DNA of 64,000 nt from Pseudomonas fluorescens. GTDB taxonomy: Bacteria; Pseudomonadota; Gammaproteobacteria; Pseudomonadales; Pseudomonadaceae. Made by a program: the position numbers and the translations under genes. The stretch covers positions 62,001-126,000 of the forward strand of contig NZ_JAGGOG010000024.1 in assembly GCF_018614655.1 (NCBI RefSeq). The letters run 5' to 3'. This document shows, piece after piece, positions 1-7,404 of this stretch (positions are counted from its first letter, which is position 1; each line of letters starts with the position of its first letter). The notes beneath the pieces were generated by a model. The model saw only the letters and a program-made list of their open reading frames with translations. It ran no database searches and was not told the DNA's origin.

Positions 1-575
1 GATGCGCGTAGTGCGATCTTCACTCGCACTGACTCCCGGTGCTTTCGATCCTGCCAGTAAGCGAATAGATTGAACAAACGGGACTTTAAACACGTGATGG
101 GGTCGATGACGGCGACCTGCACACCTTCGATATCCAGGACGGATAAATACTTGAAAATCTCTTTTTTGGGCGCGCCCCCTACGCTGTCCATTTCCAGGAT
201 ATCGACGATGACCTCTTTACCGTCAACCCAGTCAATGTACGCGGCGGCAATATTTATCGTGTTGTCGTCCATCTTGGCCTTGCGAAAAGGGACGCCCATC
301 ATCTGGGCGCAATAATCAATAGAGTTGGGCTTGCCGATAAAGTCCAAGTCATCGCTAGTGACGAATCCGACATCCTCGCCTGTCATTTCGTCGATGAGGT
401 ATTGCCGGGCCCAAAGCGTAAGCGATTGCCCGCCGACGATCACAAGGCCGTAATCGGTGACAGCTGATTGAATTGAGGGACGGTAGACGCGCTGAATTAG
501 ATCGAGGAGGAAAGCGAAGAGCTCAGAACGTTCAAGTAGGGCGAACGGAGGGTCTTCGTTTACCGCTTCGGGCAT
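1..575 (-). CDS. Nucleotidyltransferase-like protein, C-terminus cut by window edge
   Basis: An open frame runs leftward from ATG 575 through base 1 without a stop, giving about 191 residues of a longer protein. About 50 residues in there is a VIVGGQSLTLWARQY segment, and about 25 residues later a TSDDLDFIG segment. A glycine-rich G-G...L turn followed by a D-x-D motif is the layout of MNT/AbiEii-type nucleotidyltransferases, so that fold is inferred; the substrate cannot be told. The start overlaps the stop of the 73-codon gene upstream by one base (TGATG), so the two are probably translated together. An AbiE-like toxin-antitoxin pair is possible, but the upstream protein does not resemble the AbiEi antitoxin in size. 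Reading-frame confidence is good; function is tentative. Confidence 0.6.
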   Translation of the reverse strand, partial: MPEAVNEDPPFALLERSELFAFLLDLIQRVYRPSIQSAVTDYGLVIVGGQSLTLWARQYLIDEMTGEDVGFVTSDDLDFIGKPNSIDYCAQMMGVPFRKAKMDDNTINIAAAYIDWVDGKEVIVDILEMDSVGGAPKKEIFKYLSVLDIEGVQVAVIDPITCLKSRLFNLFAYWQDRKHRESVRVKIALRA

Positions 576-796
576 CAGTTGCTTAGCGCAGAGAATCGTT
601 GTGGGCGAGCGATTGAAGCAGAGTTGCCACGAAGGGCGGCTTTCGCACGGGCAGCAGCCATTTCAAGCATCTGAGGGTCAGCTGCATAGACAGCATCAAC
701 CTGGCGGTCACGTGAGCTGCTTTTAAGGCTCATCATTTCCGCAAAGCTAAGGTCTTTTGAATGCTGGTGGCCGCTGATCATGGCGAAAGTACCCAT
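575..796 (-). CDS. Small hypothetical protein coupled to the nucleotidyltransferase-like gene
   Basis: This 73-codon frame begins at ATG 796, or at the in-frame ATG 781, and its TGA overlaps the next ATG by one base. The protein is polar and probably helical (FAEMMSLKSSSRDRQVDAVY, then an Ala-rich stretch), with no signal peptide or membrane segment. No family was recognised. Position and coupling suggest a partner or antitoxin-like role for the downstream nucleotidyltransferase-like protein, but that is inference from layout only. No strong ribosome binding site is seen before either start. Confidence 0.5.
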   Translation of the reverse strand: MGTFAMISGHQHSKDLSFAEMMSLKSSSRDRQVDAVYAADPQMLEMAAARAKAALRGNSASIARPQRFSALSN

Positions 797-1259
797 AAGG
801 GTGAAATGGACTTGGATTTGAGGTTAGCACATTCAGTCGGCGCATTTGCAGTCGAAAGGCTGTGATTGCAAGGGATTACCGACGAAATGCATATGGGTAG
901 GGTGCCGTCTAGGTGCAAAGGTATCCATCTGTCAAGTGAAATGTCAATATGGTGGACAGTTTGGTTTGAGCGAATCGGTGGGTATTATGAAAAAAGCCAA
1001 TGCGCCCTGGGTTTTTCAATACTAGATGTGCGGTTAGGCGGAGTAATCAAAGGCTTGCGTTCTAATTGGGTTGGATGCCCCTTCCAAGGCTCCGCTCCAC
1101 TGCAACACGTGACGCGCGAGCTGGTGGCCGGACACGATGTTTTACGGTACTTTGTGCTGGCATGAGGCCATACTCACAGCAGGACGCACCCCCACGGCTA
1201 GGGCCAATAGCTCCTCGCCAGTACCGTTCCTGCGCATTCATTTCGTGACAGGAACGACC
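797..1259. other. Divergent intergenic region, no gene seen
   Basis: This 463-base gap separates the leftward nucleotidyltransferase-like pair from the rightward three-gene operon, so it must carry promoters for both. Open frames here (for example 866-1165) lack ribosome binding sites and have no protein-like composition. No clear consensus promoter or strong hairpin was seen. Confidence 0.4.
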
Positions 1260-2303
1260 ATGTCAGGCGGCGAAACCGAAAAAATTGCGAGGCTCGCGGA
1301 GCTCGTTTCAAGCGACATCTTCAACTTTTTCCGCTGGAAGAAAGAGGGGCCTGCCAACCTCAACTTCGCCTGTGTGAAGAAGGAAACACACGCGCCCTTG
1401 AAGAAGTCTGAGCACACGCACCCGACTGACGTGGTGTTCAAGTACGCAGACCCTTACCTGAACAAAGCCATCTACCTTCATACGGATTTGAAGAGCTATG
1501 CGGTTGGCTCCATCACTCTGGACTCGATCAAGAAGGCCTTGAAGTCCCTGGGCAAGACCATCGACTGTGCCCGTGCTTCGCTGGAATGGCAGACTCGCTA
1601 CCATTTGGCCAAGCGTGAGAAGTATGAAGTTCGTGGGATGCTGTTCGTCTACAACCACGATGACGAGTACGACAAAAATTTCTACGATCACTTCAAGGAT
1701 TACAAAGGTGAGAATCTGCACATCAAAGATTCTCAGCAGGTTCATATCGTCGAGCCTTCATTGATCAATTACCTGAAGACACTGCAGCTCGATGTAAACA
1801 CCCTCAGAGCAGAAGGGAAATTCCCGAAGGAAAATTACACCTTCTATTACCCTGACCTCGTCTTGCACAAGGCCAGTGGTGAGTACTGGGATCGTGCGGC
1901 AACCGCAGAGCTCATCGCCTCACCGTATATGATCATTCACCACAAAGAGGTGATGTCGTACTGCGAGAAAGCCAAAGACGTGACTGAAACGTATAGCGAA
2001 GGCTATCTGATCTATTATCGCCGCGATGGCAGTACCGAGATCGAGTTCAGGTACCTCTTTGACGCACTGTCCAGGTTCCAGATCCTCAACGCCAACAAGG
2101 ACTTGAAAATCCGAATCAGGGTTGCCAATCGCCACCATCACAGCAGCATCCTCAGCAACTTCAATGCTGCCATCAACAGCTATGTGACTGAGTGGGGCGA
2201 AGACGAAAACCGCAAGCGGAAACTGCAGGCGATCGAACTGGAAATCGTGAATCACGCGATTCCGAACTATAAGCCCGAAGCGATCGGATGGGAGCGAGAC
2301 TGA
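1260..2303 (+). CDS. Unrecognised 347-residue protein with PD-(D/E)xK-like pattern; first gene of three-gene operon
   Basis: The open frame extends upstream, but ATG 1260 is preferred: AGGAAC lies just before it and the protein character starts there. Near the N-terminus a helix with E7 and E14 is followed by P55-T-D57-V-V-F and then H74-T-D76-L-K78-S. A PxD segment followed about 20 residues later by D-x-K is the signature of PD-(D/E)xK nucleases, so a nuclease fold is inferred. The rest (residues 110-347) is mixed polar sequence with many aromatic and His residues and no membrane segment. Its stop is one base before the next gene's ATG. Membership of a named defence family is not recognised; a nuclease component of an antiphage or conflict system is the leading guess. 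Confidence 0.7.
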   Translation: MSGGETEKIARLAELVSSDIFNFFRWKKEGPANLNFACVKKETHAPLKKSEHTHPTDVVFKYADPYLNKAIYLHTDLKSYAVGSITLDSIKKALKSLGKTIDCARASLEWQTRYHLAKREKYEVRGMLFVYNHDDEYDKNFYDHFKDYKGENLHIKDSQQVHIVEPSLINYLKTLQLDVNTLRAEGKFPKENYTFYYPDLVLHKASGEYWDRAATAELIASPYMIIHHKEVMSYCEKAKDVTETYSEGYLIYYRRDGSTEIEFRYLFDALSRFQILNANKDLKIRIRVANRHHHSSILSNFNAAINSYVTEWGEDENRKRKLQAIELEIVNHAIPNYKPEAIGWERD

Positions 2304-2304
2304 C

Positions 2305-3483
2305 ATGAGAATGGGGAGTTTGTACTTTGCATCCGACAAAGCGATCTACGATGCGCTAACGCAGCGAAGCCTGACGAGCGCTGAGCTCAGGAAAGTATTC
2401 CTCTCCAGAGGGATCGTGATCTCCAACGAGTCGGACAAAAAATTCCTAGCCAATCGATTCAGTGCCCTGTTCCATGACTACTACGATTATCGGAATCTGT
2501 CGCTCCTGGTGGGTGGCCGTGACAGTCGTGAGAAAACCACCAACGTGGTCGTCACGACAGCGGTTACCAAAGATCAACTGACCGACGCTCTCACCTCCGT
2601 CAAGGAATGGCTGGTGGATGACCAGCACGAGCAGGCTGAGGTGGCCGTCCACGGTGATCAGCTCAAGCTCACCGTCAAATACCAGAAGCTCGATCTGAGT
2701 CAGGCAGAGTTCCGTCAGGTGGTTGAGAAGACGGCGGAGGTGATCCTCGAGAAGCAGGGCAGTGGCTGGAAGATCACTGGCCCCATGAACGACAAGTTCA
2801 AGGACATCACAGATCAGTTGTATTCCCAGATCGAGATCGTCACTGATCAGGACGTGGCGACCCGAACCATTTCCTTGGAGGCGATCCCTGATGCGGGTAT
2901 CAGGACGAACTTCCTTCGCAGCTTGATCCGCAATCTCAAGGACATGGAGGTGGTCGATGTGGTCGACGTCTCCACGTTCAACCCTAAAGACCAAGAAGAT
3001 GATGACCTGGATCTCAGTGACGATGCGCTGGTGATCGAGGATTCGATTGAGGTTGAGTCAGAAGATGAGGGTGAGGAAGTGGAGGATGGCGACCCTGAAG
3101 CCGAACTGGCCAGGCCGCAGCCAGAAGCCAGGATTCACAAGATCATCCGCATCGACAAGGCGTCCCTGAAGGGTAAGGGTGTCTTGGAGTCGAAGCAGTT
3201 GCTTGAGCTTGAAGGCCACGGGTTCTATATGTGGAAGATTCGATGGAAAGCTCGTGAGAAGCTCGTTGGATCTGAGCTAGTCCTGTTTGAGGCTCAGTTT
3301 GGTAACCAGGCCAAGTACTGCGATTTCTCCTACATCGTCAAAGGTGTCTATAACTACAACAACGGGAAATACGCCAAAAACCTGGTACGTGCCGAGCCGG
3401 TATTCGAGCAGAAGCTCAAGATCCGCTTGGAGGAGGCGGCGCAGAAGACTCTGAATGACATCGAAAGGAGTCTGACGACATGA
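2305..3483 (+). CDS. Unrecognised 392-residue protein with acidic linker; second gene of the operon
   Basis: ATG 2305 follows the previous TGA by one base, with GGGAGCGAGA in front as ribosome binding site; ATG 2311 is an alternative start. The N-terminal 65 residues (SLTSAELRKVFLSRGIVISN...) look like a small helical DNA-binding or winged-helix segment. A central alpha/beta region follows. A strongly acidic stretch at about residues 229-269 (runs of D and E) then links to a basic, aromatic C-terminal domain of about 115 residues (GHGFYMWKIRWKAREK...). No enzyme motif was seen. The last four bases overlap the third gene (ATGA). Likely a DNA- or nucleic-acid-engaging partner of the upstream nuclease-like protein; this is inference. 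Confidence 0.65.
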   Translation: MRMGSLYFASDKAIYDALTQRSLTSAELRKVFLSRGIVISNESDKKFLANRFSALFHDYYDYRNLSLLVGGRDSREKTTNVVVTTAVTKDQLTDALTSVKEWLVDDQHEQAEVAVHGDQLKLTVKYQKLDLSQAEFRQVVEKTAEVILEKQGSGWKITGPMNDKFKDITDQLYSQIEIVTDQDVATRTISLEAIPDAGIRTNFLRSLIRNLKDMEVVDVVDVSTFNPKDQEDDDLDLSDDALVIEDSIEVESEDEGEEVEDGDPEAELARPQPEARIHKIIRIDKASLKGKGVLESKQLLELEGHGFYMWKIRWKAREKLVGSELVLFEAQFGNQAKYCDFSYIVKGVYNYNNGKYAKNLVRAEPVFEQKLKIRLEEAAQKTLNDIERSLTT

Positions 3484-4166
3484 AGTCAAAGCGGCTGAAA
3501 CTCTGGGTTCTGACCGCTCGCATTGACTTTCAGACCCTTGTGCATGGCCTTCGACAGCAGCCTTTCAACGAGCAGAGCCGGGTCGGTGTCGAGGCTATTG
3601 AGATCCTGGATGGCAAAGCTACTTTCCGGTACCACGAGCAGCGCGATATCACCCAGTCGTTCACGAACCCTCTGGGCGAAACCGTCGAATCGAGCTACTC
3701 GACGTTCATCAGCTTCGACATGGTATTCGAAACGCTTGGGCCGGATCGGTATTCGATCTGCATGGGTTCGCCGCCGAAGGATTTGAAGCCGTTCGTGGAG
3801 CTCATCCGAGCGGCAACCGGGACGAACTTCGCGCTGGAAATCGTGAAGTCGGACATTTCTTTGGTCTATCAGCAGCTCAAGGCTGACAAGCGCTTCACGA
3901 GAGTCATGGCCAAGCGGATCGTTTCTGGAGCGGTGACGTTTGATATCGAAAGCAGCTATCGAGTCGATATTGCATCGACAGGGAACGCAATGACCAAGTT
4001 GTTGGAGATCACGGGTGGCCGCGCGGCACCGATCGACAAGATCAAAATCGTCTACACGTACGACTCAACGCCCGTTCAGATTGAGCTGTCGCGCTCAGGT
4101 TCGATATCTGTGTCGTGGGATGACGAGGAGCATCTGGCCCTGCTGACAGATCTCTTGATCCGGTAG
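3480..4166 (+). CDS. Unrecognised 228-residue protein; third gene of the operon
   Basis: ATG 3480 overlaps the preceding stop in an ATGA junction, showing translational coupling. The protein is soluble alpha/beta, with alternating beta-strand-like segments (STFISFDMVFETL, KIKIVYTYDSTPVQIELS) and no signal peptide, membrane helix or recognisable catalytic motif. Codon use matches the two genes before it, so the three moved together. After its stop the composition changes into repeat-rich non-coding DNA. Possibly a sensor or structural subunit of the operon's complex; no family was recognised. Confidence 0.65.
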   Translation: MKSKRLKLWVLTARIDFQTLVHGLRQQPFNEQSRVGVEAIEILDGKATFRYHEQRDITQSFTNPLGETVESSYSTFISFDMVFETLGPDRYSICMGSPPKDLKPFVELIRAATGTNFALEIVKSDISLVYQQLKADKRFTRVMAKRIVSGAVTFDIESSYRVDIASTGNAMTKLLEITGGRAAPIDKIKIVYTYDSTPVQIELSRSGSISVSWDDEEHLALLTDLLIR

Positions 4167-4307
4167 ATAGAGAGGTCGAGCGGGATGTCTCAGGTCTGTC
4201 TCGGCGCTTGGGGCGTTCACAGAACCCGGCGCTGCCCATCATGCCCCTGACTATCAGTAACCAGAATTGGGGCGGCTTTATATTATCGAGTGGCCCCTTT
4301 TGGCCCA

Positions 4308-4462
4308 GAGTGTGTAAAAACGCTTCGACAAAATTGAAGTGTGCGCGTCTACGTTAAATCTGAAATTTATCGACACGTCAGCAGATGTGGATTTCGCGTA
4401 GAAGCGAGATTCCCCGTCCGTTTTTGAGTACCTGTCGCGCTCAAAAATGTTTTTACACAGCC
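4308..4462. repeat. MITE-like segment A with 11-bp terminal inverted repeats
   Basis: TGTGTAAAAAC near 4309 is matched in inverted orientation by GTTTTTACACA ending near 4460. The roughly 150-base interior has no open frame of note. A small non-autonomous transposable element or a relic of one fits; no flanking target duplication could be confirmed. Confidence 0.4.
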
Positions 4463-4463
4463 T

Positions 4464-4503
4464 CGGCCGAAAGCTGCCTGTTGCGAAGGGCAGCTTTCGG
4501 CCG
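4464..4503. repeat. Perfect 15-bp inverted repeat (hairpin)
   Basis: CGGCCGAAAGCTGCC at 4464-4478 is repeated exactly in reverse complement at 4489-4503 with a 10-base loop. There is no T-run on either side, so it is not an obvious terminator. The sequence resembles intergenic repeats of pseudomonads. Confidence 0.6.
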
Positions 4504-4508
4504 ATTCT

Positions 4509-4673
4509 GTTGAAAAAGTCGGTTCTCTCGAATTGCCCGGAAGCTGAGCGGTGAAGGAGCCTATTTTTCGCGCGGCTACGTGAAATCTGTGTCCGAATGC
4601 CTGTGCGGCCATTTGAGATTTCAATCTCATGCGCTTACTTTTCTGCCCTGAGAACCGCGTCCGACTTTTTCAA
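4509..4673. repeat. MITE-like segment B with 13-bp terminal inverted repeats
   Basis: TTGAAAAAGTCGG near 4512 is matched by CCGACTTTTTCAA ending near 4672. The interior of about 140 bases is non-coding. Together with segment A it forms two IR-bounded units in tandem, which fits repeated insertion of small elements between island cassettes. Confidence 0.4.
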
Positions 4674-4852
4674 TACAATCGGCCAAAAGCAGTCACCGAG
4701 CTGACAGTGATTTAGCTCTGAATGGTCTTTCTGTTTTTATATGCCTTAAATTTTCTTGAAACCCAAGGTAAGGCCATTTTTTCCAGCTCTTTTGTAAGCT
4801 CACTATGTGCGAGTCCGTAAATTAATGACACCACATTTGTAGTTCTGCTTAC

Positions 4853-5224
4853 TCAGTCCTTGAATTGTTCTTTCGACATTGCCGGCTCATTATAACCCGG
4901 CTTAGTAATAATTTGCCAAAATGTATTGTTAAGCACATCAACAGATGAACCAAAGTTTGAACCTTTTATCTTATGCATCAGGATCAGTCCTTCATGAAAA
5001 TATTCGCGCGAGTATTTCCTTGACGCAATGGGTATTTCATCACCAACAAACTCAAAATTCGCGCCATAAAGCTCGCCGATAAACTTTTCAATATCAACCA
5101 GTACAGAGTTACGCCGTTCAATTAACATCTCAAAAGTCTTAAGCCTCAACTGGTTTCGATATGTTGAATAAGCTACAATTATGGCCGTAAATATAGTGAT
5201 ATATGGTGCAATTTCCGCGATCAT
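4853..5224 (-). CDS. Small single-pass membrane protein, unknown
   Basis: This 123-codon frame starts at ATG 5224. Residues 5-20 (IAPYITIFTAIIVAYS) form one N-terminal transmembrane helix followed by positive residues (RNQLRLK), which predicts a cytoplasmic C-terminal part of about 100 helical residues. No family was recognised. It is AT-rich like the AAA ATPase gene upstream, 250 bases away on the same strand, so they may form one acquired unit. A membrane-tethered effector or sensor would fit defence-like context, but nothing proves it. Confidence 0.55.
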   Translation of the reverse strand: MIAEIAPYITIFTAIIVAYSTYRNQLRLKTFEMLIERRNSVLVDIEKFIGELYGANFEFVGDEIPIASRKYSREYFHEGLILMHKIKGSNFGSSVDVLNNTFWQIITKPGYNEPAMSKEQFKD

Positions 5225-5474
5225 CCGAAGCCCCTTTTAGCTAACCCTCACATTAAGGGCAGCTACCATACTTGTTCAAATAGCATGAGTAAATATTGTC
5301 TAGAGCGCATATTAGGTACCTTCTACTTCGAAGGTGACTAACTATTCGGCCTATATTAATTACTCGCTTGCGACTCAAGCATTCCGGTCAGAAATTTTGA
5401 CCAATAGTTGTCGGTCATAAGCACGAAAAGTTTCAAAAAATTAGAACTTCCGCCCTGCCCTGACAGATCTAATA

Positions 5475-6761
5475 CTATCTTGGTTTTTTATTAATGCCAG
5501 CAAGTAAAGCCTCGATCACACTGCTCAGACTGATCTCTAAAGTAGTCTTCGGCTCATCGGAATTTAATGCCATGGCAAACGCACGATATAGTGGGTCAAT
5601 GAACGAATATTTTCCAGAATTTTCATCAAGCCGAACCAGAGGAGTCGGTTGAACCAAACATAGCTTTTCGATTCCATTCGCTAGGTTCCTCTTGCTGTAG
5701 CTTGACTCTTTGTTTTTTATTTTTTGAAGAATCTGATCAGCTGTCGCCCCTTCTTGAGCCAATTGAGCTAATGCATGGATTATAAGTTTTGAATGAGCGT
5801 ATTTGGTTTTTCGCTTTTGCTTTAATGATGCTTCAAACGCCATTTTTAGAGAGTCCGAAGTGTTAGATAGATACTTGTTCAAAGCAGGCTCAAGATGCTC
5901 AACGGAAAGTGTTACTAGAGTTGTTAACTGATGGCTGACAGAATTTCCATGACATATATTTAAGCACAGCGTGTGGCAAATCGCGGGCAATCCGTTAGCA
6001 TAATGACTAATTTTATTTGTAAGCGACGGACTAAATCTAATATTTAAAAGTTTGGTTCCAAGATTCACGATCTCCTGAAGCTCGTGAGGTTCCATAAGCG
6101 GAACATGAATTTCTGCAATACGAGTACGCATCTCTGAATCATATTGCACCACTTGCCTTGCCGAGTCCACCGCACCAATTGCAATAACTTTTACATTTCT
6201 ATAGTCATCCGCCATATCCATGAATACTTTCATAGTCTGAGATAGTTGGGTACGTTCAACCTCATCTATTTTATGAAAATCCTCAAGTACCCAGCAGCAA
6301 TTAGCTTCCCCCATCAATCTCGCTAAATTCTGGGCTGTTAGTTGAGGAGGGATTACTCTGATCTTTTTATTTGATACTTCGCTAGATGCTGCCGCCGCTA
6401 GCTGAATCCTAATAGCAGCCAACGTTGAATGTGCAGATGCCGAGATGGAGCTTGTTTTCTTATCTAACTTTTCAGAAATATAGTAAGAGTCCAGATCATC
6501 GAAAGCGCTAAGCATAAGCTGGTCAAAACTAGTAGAGGAAGTGCAACGCGTAGTGATTTCACGCTCATATAGCTGCCGGAGTTTATTCCTCAGAAGTGTA
6601 GATTTCCCCGACCCAGAATATCCGTACACTACCAGTTGCGTACCGGGGGTCATTAGTGCTTCCACCAGTTTATCATTGACCTCCTCTCTTTCGATGAATG
6701 ATGCCCTGGCCGGTGTGGTTGGCGTAAAAACCTCATAAACACTTATTGGTGAGCTCATCAC
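5475..6761 (-). CDS. AAA-family ATPase (ORC/Cdc6- or AAA_16-like)
   Basis: The 428-residue protein starts at ATG 6761 (a second Met follows at once). A Walker A motif, GYSGSGKST, lies at residues 47-55 and a hydrophobic Walker B-like strand, WVLEDFHK, at 157-164. An Arg-rich segment (RTRIAEIHVPL) and a helical lid follow; the C-terminal 130 residues look like a winged-helix domain (HALAQLAQEGATADQILQKI). This architecture is that of ORC1/Cdc6-like or AAA_16 ATPases that switch on nucleotide binding. No effector domain is fused. The gene is far AT-richer than core genes, a sign of transfer. It diverges from the ATPase-nuclease gene across a 556-base gap. The exact role is unknown; a defence-system ATPase is plausible. 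Confidence 0.7.
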   Translation of the reverse strand: MMSSPISVYEVFTPTTPARASFIEREEVNDKLVEALMTPGTQLVVYGYSGSGKSTLLRNKLRQLYEREITTRCTSSTSFDQLMLSAFDDLDSYYISEKLDKKTSSISASAHSTLAAIRIQLAAAASSEVSNKKIRVIPPQLTAQNLARLMGEANCCWVLEDFHKIDEVERTQLSQTMKVFMDMADDYRNVKVIAIGAVDSARQVVQYDSEMRTRIAEIHVPLMEPHELQEIVNLGTKLLNIRFSPSLTNKISHYANGLPAICHTLCLNICHGNSVSHQLTTLVTLSVEHLEPALNKYLSNTSDSLKMAFEASLKQKRKTKYAHSKLIIHALAQLAQEGATADQILQKIKNKESSYSKRNLANGIEKLCLVQPTPLVRLDENSGKYSFIDPLYRAFAMALNSDEPKTTLEISLSSVIEALLAGINKKPR

Positions 6762-7317
6762 TTAACACTCAATTATTAAAAATAAAAATACTATTTTTTA
6801 TAAAAAACTTTAATGCGTAACGCATTAGCTTCAAGATACCACTACCCATTACTCGAAAAAAATTCTTAAAAAAGTGCAATCTTAAATCGACTGCTGCAAT
6901 AATTGTCCTTGAGGTTTTTCGACATCAAAAAAACTTTCTTCATAAAAATCCCTTTTGATTATTTGTTAAGCATCGCTGATGCGTAGAAGCTCTAATTTTA
7001 GCCATCATAATGCCAGCCTCGTGTACCTTGCGCCAGCCAGGAGAGGCAGAGAGTTTCAAATGTGGAACAAACAAGCGCATCGGGGAGGAAACTGATTGAA
7101 TGGCCGTTTTCTGCCTGTTGCCGAGGTCCAAATCGCCTCATAGATGGGAGTGGTTGCGGGTACAGATCGTCCCAATGCGAACCTCGACGTTGACGGAGCA
7201 TGCCCCACGCTCATAAGAGAGTGATGCCAAAAATAGGCTGAATACGGTCGGCTTATGAGCGAAACCGTTGGAATTGGTAAAAAATGAATCTGGCATCCGA
7301 CCAATAACCGCCCGTGG
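6762..7317. other. AT-rich divergent intergenic region
   Basis: The gap separates two divergent ATPase genes. Bases 6762-6900 are very AT-rich (several A and T runs) and probably hold the leftward promoter. A copy of a repeat also found at 9577 sits at 7101-7123. Short frames here (6940-7400, minus) overlap one another and look non-coding. Confidence 0.4.
7101..7123. repeat. Direct repeat copy 1 flanking the ATPase-nuclease gene
   Basis: The 23-base segment with core TTTCTGCCTGT matches 9577-9599 at 21 of 23 positions in the same orientation. The two copies bracket the 7405-9459 gene. It may mark the ends of a moved cassette or be a common intergenic repeat. Confidence 0.4.
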
Positions 7318-7404
7318 ATGGAGATTTCGCCGAATTCAGCTACTCTCCGCTGCGGAGCGTTAGAGCTATTTATCCCTTTGTATGCGTCTCTGATAAGCAC
7401 AAGG

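Larger units (their letters stand above)
4167..4852. other. Gene-free stretch of inverted-repeat-bounded debris
   Basis: No credible gene lies in these 686 bases. The stretch contains two consecutive segments of about 155-165 bases, each bounded by short terminal inverted repeats, with a perfect 15-bp stem hairpin between them (each listed separately). This looks like remnants of non-autonomous insertion elements or intergenic repeats at a cassette boundary. Confidence 0.5.

Noticed and set aside
866..1165. 99-codon open frame before the three-gene operon
   Set aside because: It starts at TTG, has no ribosome binding site, and overlaps the divergent promoter region; composition is not protein-like.
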